NCBI RefSeq assembly: GCF_003431325.1
Contig: NZ_CP010515.1
Coordinates: forward strand, 868,001 to 932,000
Length of the DNA stretch: 64,000 bases
Reading direction: 5' to 3'
DNA from: Acidilobus sp. 7A
GTDB taxonomy: Archaea; Thermoproteota; Thermoprotei_A; Sulfolobales; Acidilobaceae
Every line of letters begins with the position of its first letter. Position 1 is the first letter of the stretch. The position numbers and the translations under genes are program-made. Positions 54,380 to 61,417 of the stretch are shown piece after piece. The notes below the pieces were generated by a model that saw only the letters and a program-made list of their open reading frames with translations, made no database searches and was not told the DNA's origin.

Positions 54380-54666
54380 TCGAGCGAGCAGCCATCGTTT
54401 TCCACAAGCTTGTGGAAAACGGCGCCCCAGCCCCTTAGGCCAGCCAGGACCTCCTCAGCGAGCCTGACCTCTGTGTAGTGAAGGATGTAGTCGAGGGACC
54501 TGTGGCCAGTTATCTTGGCGACTATTGAGGGCGACACGCCCCTCTTCAGAAGGTACGAAACGAAGGCGTACCTCAGGCGTGAGTGTTAAAGCCGTAGGCC
54601 CTGCAGCAGTACACCTTGACGGCTGCCTTTGGGTTCCTGAGGGCTGAGAGCGCGGCGCAGGCCTAG
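54380..54666 (-). pseudogene. recombinase remnant in element copy 2
   Basis: Equivalent to codons from about 93 of the 6293 gene onward: the KVYCCRAYGFNTH part is in one frame; after a one-base deletion (CACGCC-TGAGG) the rest, SPSIVAKITGHRSLDYILHY, is in another. The normal C-terminus is replaced by sequence holding a 24-bp palindrome. DNA upstream of 54666 is unrelated. Confidence 0.75.
54397..54420. repeat. perfect 24-bp palindrome inside the copy 2 recombinase remnant
   Basis: Arms GTTTTCCACAAG and CTTGTGGAAAAC, no spacer. Absent from copy 1 at the same place, so it is an insertion or a recombination trace. Confidence 0.7.
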
Positions 54667-54757
54667 TGGATCGCACGAGCAACGACGCCAGGGCCTCAGC
54701 AGCCTCTCCAAGAGGGCCCTCCACAATTAGTTGATAATATAATACTATAAAAGAACT

Positions 54758-55138
54758 TCATTGATGTGAAAATGATTCAGCCCAGTTCCTGCCGCTCATG
54801 TGGCCTACCAGGAGGGTCACGAAGCCCGCCATGCCGTTGTCGCCGAGCCTGTCGAGCAGCCATCTCAGCCTCTCGAGCTGCTGACTTAAGTCGCCGCTGG
54901 CGCTCACGAAGTCCTGGCCAGCGAACAGCCTCACCGCCCTCGCCCCTATGGACTTCACGGCTCTTATGTCCAGTACGGCCCCCTCGTCCCAGCCCCTCCA
55001 CATCCTCACGTTAGTCTTCCTTGGCCAGCATTTGACCCCGAGGGGGAACTTGAAGGAGCCGTCAGTAAGCGCCAGGCCTCCCCTGGCCTCAGTCCTCAAG
55101 GCCTTCCCCAGGGACGTGGGAGCCCCAGCGTAAAACAC
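54758..55138 (-). pseudogene. truncated glycoside hydrolase N-terminus
   Basis: The frame gives FPLGVKCWPRKTNVRMWR, AVKSIGARAVRLF and MAGFVTLLVGHMSGRNW and then runs out at 54758. This is the N-terminal piece of a TIM-barrel glycosidase (GH5/GH2-like, recalled), with the catalytic barrel missing. The cut lies next to the end of element copy 2, so a rearrangement there probably destroyed the gene. Confidence 0.6.
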
Positions 55139-55147
55139 CTCCTTGGG

Positions 55148-55804
55148 CTACGCGTAGCGAATGCCAAGCTCGTCTACAACGGCGTCGAGCTCCCTGGTGA
55201 AGCCGCTGAGCTGCAGCACGGGCACCACTGCGGCCCCGTTGACGGCCCTGGGCAGGTCCTCCCTGAGCACCACAAGAGCCGGCAGGAGCCTCCTGGGTGG
55301 CCTTGGAAGGCCCAGGGAGCCCCACAGGGCCATGAGCCTCCTGACCCTCTCCGCGTGCCTTGAGGCGGCCTCGGCTACCCTTGAGGGGGAGCTGGACCTG
55401 TATGACCACCTCTTGCAGTCAACTACAACGCCGTAGTCGCTGGCCAGGCCAAGGACGTCGACCTCCAGCCCTCCCCTGCCCGGCACCCTCAGGTTCCTCC
55501 ACACCCTGAGACCTGCCTCCCCCAGGGCCTCGGCCACCAGGCCCTCGAAGTCCCTCCAGCTCAGCAGCCTCGAGACGACCTCCGGGTCTGCCCCGAGCCT
55601 TATGGCGGAGGCCGCCAGCAGTGCCCTGTTGGTGGGGCACGCCAGGCCGCCCTCGAGCCTAAGGCCCCCCAGGGCCTCAAGGCCATCAATGTAGCCCCTG
55701 GCGACCTCGACCCCTAGGCCCGCGCCTGAAAGAAGCTCCTGGAGGGTCACGCAGCCGTTGGAGTTGAGCAGGGCAACAGCGAGGTCAGTGGCAGGCCCCA
55801 GCAA
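55148..55804 (-). CDS. PD-(D/E)XK nuclease-like protein
   Basis: 218 residues, TTG start. An N-terminal helical, winged-helix-like part is followed by a restriction-endonuclease fold: SWRDFEGLVAEALGEAGLRV, then GGLEVDVLGL and VVVDCKRWSYRSS, giving the E-x-D...D-x-K active site (about 110-135). Similar to Mrr/RecB-like nucleases of archaea. Role in repair or defence cannot be decided; the neighbours do not form a known restriction system. Confidence 0.7.
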   Translation of the reverse strand: MLGPATDLAVALLNSNGCVTLQELLSGAGLGVEVARGYIDGLEALGGLRLEGGLACPTNRALLAASAIRLGADPEVVSRLLSWRDFEGLVAEALGEAGLRVWRNLRVPGRGGLEVDVLGLASDYGVVVDCKRWSYRSSSPSRVAEAASRHAERVRRLMALWGSLGLPRPPRRLLPALVVLREDLPRAVNGAAVVPVLQLSGFTRELDAVVDELGIRYA

Positions 55805-55888
55805 GCATCAGCCCCGCGACGCCGTTAAAGTCCAGCCCTTATAGCCATAGCCCTCGCTGGGGCATCAGCTCGTTGCAAGGCGATGCCT

Positions 55889-56809
55889 TCATGGGAGGCC
55901 CCCCACCAGCTTTTCCAGTGCCTCAGGCCCCATGGCCCTCAGGGTCGCCCTTATCACAGCCCTCAGGGCCTCGACCGGCCTCTTCATGGAGAAGTCCCTG
56001 AGGCCACCCTCGTACCACTCATAGCTTAAGCCCCTGACCAAGACCACGGGTATTGACTCGCTTGTCTGTCTGGCCAGGAGGGCCGCGGAGGCGCAGACCT
56101 CGTTAGCTATGTGGTCAACGCCGCCGTACTTCGGCACCCCGTTCCTGTCGGGCTTTCCGAAGCCCCTGTCCACAGGCCTTATGCCGTAGGAGCCTATGGC
56201 CCTGTCCATTGAGGCGCCGGCTATGCTGACCTCCGTGTCGCAGAGCACCACGGCCACTCTGACGCCGCACCTGGAGGCTATGTTACTGGAGAGCTCCCTG
56301 GCCTCGGCGTCTGGGTCAGGGGGCGGCACGGCGTAGAGGCCCCCAGGCACGTTGGAGGCGTCGATGCCGGCGTCTGTCCATATCATTCCAGACCGCCTCA
56401 CTATGAAGAGGTACGGGAACCTCTCGAGGGCCATCCTGGCGGCCTCAGCATCATAAGCTACGTCCTCAAGCCTCAGCGTCCCAGTGTCGTAGAGCTCCTT
56501 CACAGGTAGAACCCCTAGGACCTCGTCGCTCTGGCTGAGCACCAGCTCAACCCACCTTGGATCCATGCCTAGGGCCGAGGCCACCCTGAGGGACCTCTCG
56601 GTCGGCCTCACGGAGCTTATGTCGACCAGGTAGCCCTTTGCCTTTGAGACCACCTTGCTGGCCACAGCCACGACGTCGCGCTCCTGTAGCCTCGCGGAGG
56701 AGCATATGAGCGACGCCAGGTCGTCGCCCCTCCTTACCTCGGGCAGCTCGACCCCTATGAGGGAGACCTCCCTCAACCAGGCCACCGGGCCCGCAGTCCC
56801 TGGGAACAA
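55889..56809 (-). CDS. cofE: coenzyme F420-0:L-glutamate ligase family protein
   Basis: 306 residues. VRRGDDLASLI, DVVAVASKVVSKAKG (GTP/metal site), WTDAGIDASNVPGG, AVVLCDTEVSIAGASMDRAIGSYGIRP and KYGGVDHIANEVCASAALL are CofE motifs in order. Adds glutamate to F420-0 or to a related cofactor. The frame opens at TTG 56809; GTG 56785 or TTG 56776 (LREVSLIGVEL) fits the family start better. No other F420 genes are in the window. Confidence 0.88.
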   Translation of the reverse strand: MFPGTAGPVAWLREVSLIGVELPEVRRGDDLASLICSSARLQERDVVAVASKVVSKAKGYLVDISSVRPTERSLRVASALGMDPRWVELVLSQSDEVLGVLPVKELYDTGTLRLEDVAYDAEAARMALERFPYLFIVRRSGMIWTDAGIDASNVPGGLYAVPPPDPDAEARELSSNIASRCGVRVAVVLCDTEVSIAGASMDRAIGSYGIRPVDRGFGKPDRNGVPKYGGVDHIANEVCASAALLARQTSESIPVVLVRGLSYEWYEGGLRDFSMKRPVEALRAVIRATLRAMGPEALEKLVGGLP

Positions 56810-57031
56810 TTAAGGCGTTCAGCGTTCGGCTGAGGCGTTGCAATTTTAGGAGCAGCGCAGGCCGAGCGCTACGAGCCCAGCGGCCCAGCGCAGACAAATC
56901 ATGGCGGCGTTATTATGGCGCAGCCAAAGCCGTGTCCGAGCAGTGTAAGTATGGTGCTTCAGGCCATGAGTCTGCCTATTAGTGCTGCAATCCTTATTAC
57001 TCTAGCGACCCCCGTTTGCCCAGGTGAGAGG

Positions 57032-57382
57032 TTGAGCTTCGCCGAGGGCGACATAATAATTACCACAGCTAATGATATACCTGGCCGCAGGGTCGTTAAG
57101 GTCCTCGGCGTGGCCCTGGGCATAACTGTGAGGTCAAGGGGGCTCGGGGGCAACCTGCTCGCAAGCCTGAGGTCGCTGGTGGGGGGCGAGATCAAGGAGT
57201 ACACGGAGATGTCGGAGCAGGCCAGGGTGCAGGCAATACAGAGGATGGCCGAGCACGCAAAGAAGCTCGGCGCCAACGCAGTCATAGCCTTTAGGCTGGA
57301 CTCCAACGAGATAGGCGAGACCATGGACGAGATAATAGCCTACGGCACCGCTGTGCTGACGGCTCCCAGCCCTGAAGGGTGA
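57032..57382 (+). CDS. YbjQ/UPF0145-family protein
   Basis: About 116 residues from TTG 57032 after AGGTGAGAGG; a longer frame back to ATG 56915 exists but its extra 39 residues look non-homologous. IIITTANDIPGRRVVKVLG, GITVRSRGLGGNL, AEHAKKLGANAVIAFRLDS and the closing EIIAYGTAVL match the family, which forms pentameric beta-rich rings. Function unknown, perhaps metal-related. Confidence 0.85.
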   Translation: MSFAEGDIIITTANDIPGRRVVKVLGVALGITVRSRGLGGNLLASLRSLVGGEIKEYTEMSEQARVQAIQRMAEHAKKLGANAVIAFRLDSNEIGETMDEIIAYGTAVLTAPSPEG

Positions 57383-57437
57383 AGCCTCCTCCTTGGGGTG
57401 AAGTCCTTAGGCTTTCTTTCTCTTTACCCTGGCTTTC

Positions 57438-58493
57438 TTACCTGAGCCTCCTCGCGGCCTCCCTGTACACAGGGTCGAGGAACTCGTAGCCCTTAACTAT
57501 GCTCAGCCTCTCAAGGGTCCTCAGGACGTTGTCGAGGACGCTCGATGACACCGTGGCCCCCTCGCCCTCCTCAAAGCACCTCTTAAGCGACGACCACGAG
57601 TCCCTGCCCTCCGCTATGCATTTGAGGGCCAGCCTGTACCTCCTGCCGGCTGAGGGCGAGGCCCTAGACTTCTCCTCTACTAGGTTCTCCAGCTCCCTCA
57701 GGGCGACCCCTATGGCCCTCTCCCTGACCTCCTCAAGGCTCCTCGCGGCCAGGTACTGGTTGCCAGCGAAGGTGAGCCAGCCAGGGATGCCGTCGAAGAG
57801 CCTCACCATCTCGTCAATAACTTCCTCGTCGACCTTGAGCTTGGCCTCCTCGAAGCCCCTCCTGAGGAACTCTGCTGACTGCTCCTCGCTGAACCTGCCC
57901 AGCTGGACCTCGTGGTAGTACCTGCCGTAGAGGGGGGAGGACGGGTCGTCAACGCCTATGAGCTCGTGGAGGAGCCCGACCTCCGAGCCTGTGAGCACGA
58001 AGGTGAGGTTCCTGTCGTAGTCGTAGGCGTGGGCCAGGGCCTCCCTGAGCTCAGCCCCCATGGGACCCCTAAGCCTCTGGGCCTCGTCTATGGCCACTAT
58101 CAGCCTCCTCCTGTTGAGGGCGTCAAATAGCTCTGCCAGGCTTATGTAGTCCCTTCCCCTCCAGCTTATCTCTACGTAGTTGCCCATTATGTTAACGCCC
58201 CTGATCCCCTTAAGGACGTCGGCGAGCCTAGACAGCCTTGAGGAGAGGGCCTTGGACAGGAGGGAGTAGAGATCCCTCCTGCCGTAGTTGGCCTTGAGCT
58301 CCCTCGCGTCAATTAAAATGTAGTCGTGCCCCAGCTCGTTAAGGGCCACGAGGAGGAGCGAGGTCTTGCCTATCCTCCTCACGCCGCTCAGCACTAAGAG
58401 CGGCCTGTTGACGTTGTCCATTATTGCCGCCAGCTCGGCCTCCCTGTCGAAGAGGTCCTCCCTCCTCTCCTTGGGTCTCTCGTCAAAGAGCAT
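57438..58493 (-). CDS. archaeal ATPase (STAND/MNS-like P-loop protein)
   Basis: 351 residues, ATG start. FDREAELA entry motif, Walker A LSGVRRIGKTSLLL (about 36-48), RRRLIVAIDEAQRL Walker B (about 128-140), LTGSEVGLL sensor, then a winged-helix C-terminal region ending EFLDPVYREAARRL. These large crenarchaeal families are of uncertain role, perhaps regulatory or defence-linked. Twin operators lie directly before the start, and a TATA box GTATTTAAGG at about 58528-58538. Confidence 0.87.
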   Translation of the reverse strand: MLFDERPKERREDLFDREAELAAIMDNVNRPLLVLSGVRRIGKTSLLLVALNELGHDYILIDARELKANYGRRDLYSLLSKALSSRLSRLADVLKGIRGVNIMGNYVEISWRGRDYISLAELFDALNRRRLIVAIDEAQRLRGPMGAELREALAHAYDYDRNLTFVLTGSEVGLLHELIGVDDPSSPLYGRYYHEVQLGRFSEEQSAEFLRRGFEEAKLKVDEEVIDEMVRLFDGIPGWLTFAGNQYLAARSLEEVRERAIGVALRELENLVEEKSRASPSAGRRYRLALKCIAEGRDSWSSLKRCFEEGEGATVSSSVLDNVLRTLERLSIVKGYEFLDPVYREAARRLR

Positions 58494-58494
58494 G

Positions 58495-58527
58495 CTTCTG
58501 CCCCAGAAGTTAACTTCTGCCCCAGAA
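58495..58527. promoter_or_regulatory. two 14-bp direct repeats, each a palindrome, before the ATPase gene
   Basis: CTTCTGCCCCAGAA at 58495-58508 and again at 58514-58527. Each holds TTCTG/CAGAA arms, and GTTAA separates them. They cover the expected transcription start of the minus-strand gene. Confidence 0.75.
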
Positions 58528-58560
58528 CCTTAAATACGCTTAGACATCAAAAGTCTCGGT

Positions 58561-58660
58561 ATGAGGGGAGGGCCCTTGGAGGTCAGCTCGGAGTCCCTCC
58601 CAAAGGGCCTGTCGGTTGGGAGCCCGTAGATGAACCCATTTTGCGGGCACCCGCAAAACT
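58561..58660 (+). ncRNA. candidate structured RNA between ATPase and transporter genes
   Basis: Stem AGGGCCCTTGGAGG with CCTCCCAAAGGGCCT, about 14 bp with bulges, at 58568-58613. A second perfect hairpin follows at 58639-58658, arms TTTTGCGGG and CCCGCAAAA. CCTTAAATAC at 58528-58538 could serve as a plus-strand promoter. No gene fits the 300-bp gap 58494-58793. Confidence 0.35.
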
Positions 58661-58707
58661 AAGGCTTTCCGGCCGCCACTCATAAACGGCCTTCATGGAG
58701 GTGCTTT

Positions 58708-58725
58708 GTTAACTCCCCGGTTAAC
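58708..58725. repeat. shortened relative of the 24-nt repeat
   Basis: GTTAACTCCCCGGTTAAC; on the minus strand it contains TTAACCGGGGAGTTAAC, matching the core of the repeats at 43453 and 48797. GTTAAC flanks it on both sides. Confidence 0.5.
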
Positions 58726-58793
58726 GCCTGACAGGCAGCTCAGCGCAGCAGGTCACCTTTAATTCCGCCCTTGCACTCGCCACTTGATGTAAC

Positions 58794-59630
58794 TTGTTGA
58801 GCGGCGAGCTCGCTGCCCTGGGGGCCGCGGTGATATGGGCCTACGCCAGCGTCGCCTACAGGCCGTTCGTGGAGCGCCACGGGGCCGTCAGGGTTAACGT
58901 GATGAGGACGCTCTACGCCGCCATAGCTTCGGCGGTGCCTGCCGTGATACTTGGCATAATGAGGCCGGCCTCCCTCTGGGCCCTGGCGAGCGGGGCCCTG
59001 AGCCTCGGCGCGGGCGACACCATGTACCTGGCCTCCATAGGCTCCGTTGGGGTCTCCGTGGCCGCCCCGGTCTCCTACACCTTCATAATAATGGCCGAGG
59101 TCATGGCGTTAGCGGTGGGCGAGAGGCCGACCCTCCCGCTGCTCCTCGGCGGCATACTGGTGGTTGTAGGCGTCGCGCTCATCAGCAGGGGGCCCATGGG
59201 GAGGCTGAGGCCCTCAGGCGTCGCCCTGGCGCTTGGCGCCGCTGTGGCCTGGGCCTCCGGCTGGGTCATGATAAGGGTCGCTGACGTGGGCGGCCTGAGC
59301 CCCGTCTCAACAGCCTTCCTCAGGGTGAGCGCCGCCCTTGCAATACTTGCAGCTGTTAGTGCCGTCAGGGGAGGAGGGCTGAGGGGCACCCTAAAGGGCA
59401 CCGTGAGGACCAGGCTGCCCATAGTGGCGGCCGCCGACCTCGCGGGCGGCTCCGCGCTGTTCGCCCTTGCAATAGGCGTGACGGGCGTCGACAGATCCAT
59501 GGTCATAGTGGGCTCCATGCCCCTAATAGCGCAGGCGATAGCCTGGGCCTCAGGCTCTGAGAGGCCGTCGGCCTTTGAGGTGGCGGGGGCCGCCCTCGTG
59601 ACGTTAGCGGTGGCCCTGGCCTTTGCATGA
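58794..59630 (+). CDS. EamA/DMT-family transporter
   Basis: 278 residues, TTG start, ten membrane helices in two EamA halves (GAAVIWAYASVAYRPF; GAAVAWASGWVMIRVAD). Drug/metabolite transporter superfamily; exports amino acids or metabolites, substrate unknown. Its stop overlaps a small frame beginning at 59623. Confidence 0.85.
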   Translation: MLSGELAALGAAVIWAYASVAYRPFVERHGAVRVNVMRTLYAAIASAVPAVILGIMRPASLWALASGALSLGAGDTMYLASIGSVGVSVAAPVSYTFIIMAEVMALAVGERPTLPLLLGGILVVVGVALISRGPMGRLRPSGVALALGAAVAWASGWVMIRVADVGGLSPVSTAFLRVSAALAILAAVSAVRGGGLRGTLKGTVRTRLPIVAAADLAGGSALFALAIGVTGVDRSMVIVGSMPLIAQAIAWASGSERPSAFEVAGAALVTLAVALAFA

Positions 59631-59751
59631 GAGCATCGAGGTCAAAGTCCTGGTCGACCCTAAGGGCACCACTGACTCAGAGGAACACGACAGGGTCATT
59701 AGGGAGAGAGGGCTTACAGGCGCACGGTGTCGGCATGCCTGGTGGCGCTAA
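59623..59751 (+). CDS. possible 42-residue peptide or gene fragment
   Basis: TTG 59623 overlaps the transporter stop. The product, HESIEVKVLVDPKGTTDSEE and HDRVIRERGL, has protein-like composition but no recognised family; it may be a decayed gene start. Confidence 0.25.
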   Translation: MHESIEVKVLVDPKGTTDSEEHDRVIRERGLTGARCRHAWWR

Positions 59752-59908
59752 GGGGATTAGAGGTTATCAGAGGTGCACGGTTAGACGTGCAGAGGCGCTA
59801 CGGCGATCCAACGGCGCTGTTAACATGGCAGCTTCTCGGCCCTGGGCCTCTTTCATTTAAATATAAATACCACTATTTTACCTCCCCTCTAGTGGTCCTC
59901 ATTTGAAT

Positions 59909-60165
59909 ATGCCTGGAAGGAAACTTGTGGGCCTGGCGGCCCTCGCCCTGGCACTCATCGTCGTCCTGTCCTTCGCGGCGTCGCCTACAGGCGGGCTCCG
60001 TCCTACGCGGTCTTCCCGCCGGTTCACGGCAAGCACGTGGCTAAGGGCGCTTACATAGACCCATACCTCTGCTACACATCGCCGCCAGCCCCGACTGGCA
60101 TAGATGACTTCGGCCTCTACAACTACACCTCTGCACCCCTACGGGGGAAGATCTTACTATATTAA
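59909..60165 (+). pseudogene. truncated, frameshifted thermopsin gene
   Basis: ATG 59909 encodes a signal peptide (LVGLAALALALIVVLSFAA); the mature part continues in the -1 frame: FPPVHGKHVAKGAYIDPYLC, then SPPAPTGIDDFGLYNYT, the conserved start of thermopsin acid proteases (peptidase family A5). It stops at 60165 without the catalytic domain. TTTAAATATAAATACC at 59859-59874 is an intact promoter. Remnant of an extracellular acid protease. Confidence 0.75.
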
Positions 60166-60175
60166 CCATGCGTCC

Positions 60176-61339
60176 TTAAAGGCTTCCGCAGGTCACCTCG
60201 CCGTCAACTATCGACGCCACAACCTTCAGCTCCTTGTCAAGGACTATCACGTCGCCTCTCATGTTAGCCCTCAGCTCCCCGACCCTCTCCCTCACGTGGG
60301 CCCCTATGGATATAGCTGGGTTCTGGGTCGCAGCCCCCACGGCATCAGATAGGTTGATTCCAACCCTATACAAGTTGGCCATACCTATTTCCAGCGTGGA
60401 GGCGCTTCCGGCCAGCGTGCCAGAGCCCCTAATCCATACAGCCCCGCCTTTCGAAACCACGTCGATGCCCCAGAACGAGTACTCGCCCTCGGGCAGCCCA
60501 GCGGCTGGCGTGGCGTCTGAAACTAGGACTAGCCTGCGAGGTCCAATAACCCTGTACGCTAGGAGCACCGCCTCAGGAGAGACGTGAATCAAGTCGCCTA
60601 TGAGCTCGACGTAGGCGTCGCTGAGAAGCGCGGCGCCCACGGCCCCCGGCTCCCTGTGGTGGAAGGGCCTCATGGCGTCAAAGAGGTGCGTGAACTTGGT
60701 GGCCCCGGCCCTGAGGGCCTCCATGGCCTGAGAGAATGTGGCATCAGTGTGACCCAGCTGTACGGTGACCCCACTTGACGACAACAGCCTTACGGCGTCC
60801 ATGGCTCCTGGCAGCTCAGGCGCTATAGTAACCTCCCTTATCACGTCCCCGCATGCGGCCAACAGCCCCCTGAGCTCCTCAAGCTTTGGAGTCCTAAGGT
60901 TTTCCGCGAGGTGGGCGCCGCGCCTTAGAGGGCTTATGTAAGGCCCCTCAAGGTGAATCCCCAGGGCCCTCGCCGTACCCCTTGACCTGGACTTCATGAA
61001 GCTGGCCAGGGCCCTGCAGGCCCTCTTTATGTCCTCAGGCGGAAGGCTCACGGTGGTCGGCACAAAGGACGTTACGCCCCTGCACGCGAGAAACCTGGCC
61101 ATCCCCTCTAGGTCCCTTGAGGTCAGGCTCATAACGTCGTAGCCGCCGGCGCCATGTATATGTACGTCCACAAGGCCTGGGGACACCAGGCGGCCCCTTA
61201 CATTAATGTCGTCAGGTCCCTGCTCCGTTGGCTCAGGGCCAACATCAATTATCACGCCGTCGACTATCCTCACAAAGCCATCAGGTATCACCTCGCGCGG
61301 AGCTATTACTACTGCGTGCCTCAGGGTTAAGCTGCCCAT
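60176..61339 (-). CDS. nagA: N-acetylglucosamine-6-phosphate deacetylase
   Basis: 387 residues, ATG start. LVDVHIHGAGGYDVMSL (metal site, about 55-63), GIHLEGPYISPLRRGAH (Glu about 127), TVQLGHTDATFSQAM and KFTHLFDAMRPFHHREPG (His ligands), VLVSDATPAAGLPEG (catalytic Asp about 281). Makes glucosamine-6-P from GlcNAc-6-P. Divergent from the GlmS-like gene with a shared operator-bearing promoter. Confidence 0.95.
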   Translation of the reverse strand: MGSLTLRHAVVIAPREVIPDGFVRIVDGVIIDVGPEPTEQGPDDINVRGRLVSPGLVDVHIHGAGGYDVMSLTSRDLEGMARFLACRGVTSFVPTTVSLPPEDIKRACRALASFMKSRSRGTARALGIHLEGPYISPLRRGAHLAENLRTPKLEELRGLLAACGDVIREVTIAPELPGAMDAVRLLSSSGVTVQLGHTDATFSQAMEALRAGATKFTHLFDAMRPFHHREPGAVGAALLSDAYVELIGDLIHVSPEAVLLAYRVIGPRRLVLVSDATPAAGLPEGEYSFWGIDVVSKGGAVWIRGSGTLAGSASTLEIGMANLYRVGINLSDAVGAATQNPAISIGAHVRERVGELRANMRGDVIVLDKELKVVASIVDGEVTCGSL

Positions 61340-61357
61340 GGATGAGGCCTCCTTATG

Positions 61358-61403
61358 GTTTCCACGGGCTATAAATACCCTTTATAGTTTCCACGGGCTA
61401 TAA
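61358..61403. promoter_or_regulatory. divergent promoter with two copies of a 17-bp operator-like repeat
   Basis: GTTTCCACGGGCTATAA at 61358-61374 and 61387-61403, 29 bp apart. Each ends in a TATA box (CTATAAAT, CTATAATA). The pair fills the space between nagA and the GlmS-like gene, so one regulator could control both. Confidence 0.75.
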
Positions 61404-61417
61404 TATTTGGTGGAAGC

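Larger units (their letters stand above)
52238..54666 (-). mobile_element. duplicated element, copy 2 (inverted, decayed)
   Basis: Inverted copy of 6570-8842. The order on the minus strand is recombinase 3' part, spacer, surface-protein gene, terminator and conserved tail. Homology starts abruptly inside the recombinase at about 54666 and ends near 52238. It contains a one-base deletion in the recombinase, a G-run frame break in the surface gene and an extra 24-bp palindrome. Adjacent DNA on both sides is also disturbed: a truncated glycosidase at 54758 and the palindrome array at 51420-52150. Confidence 0.7.
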
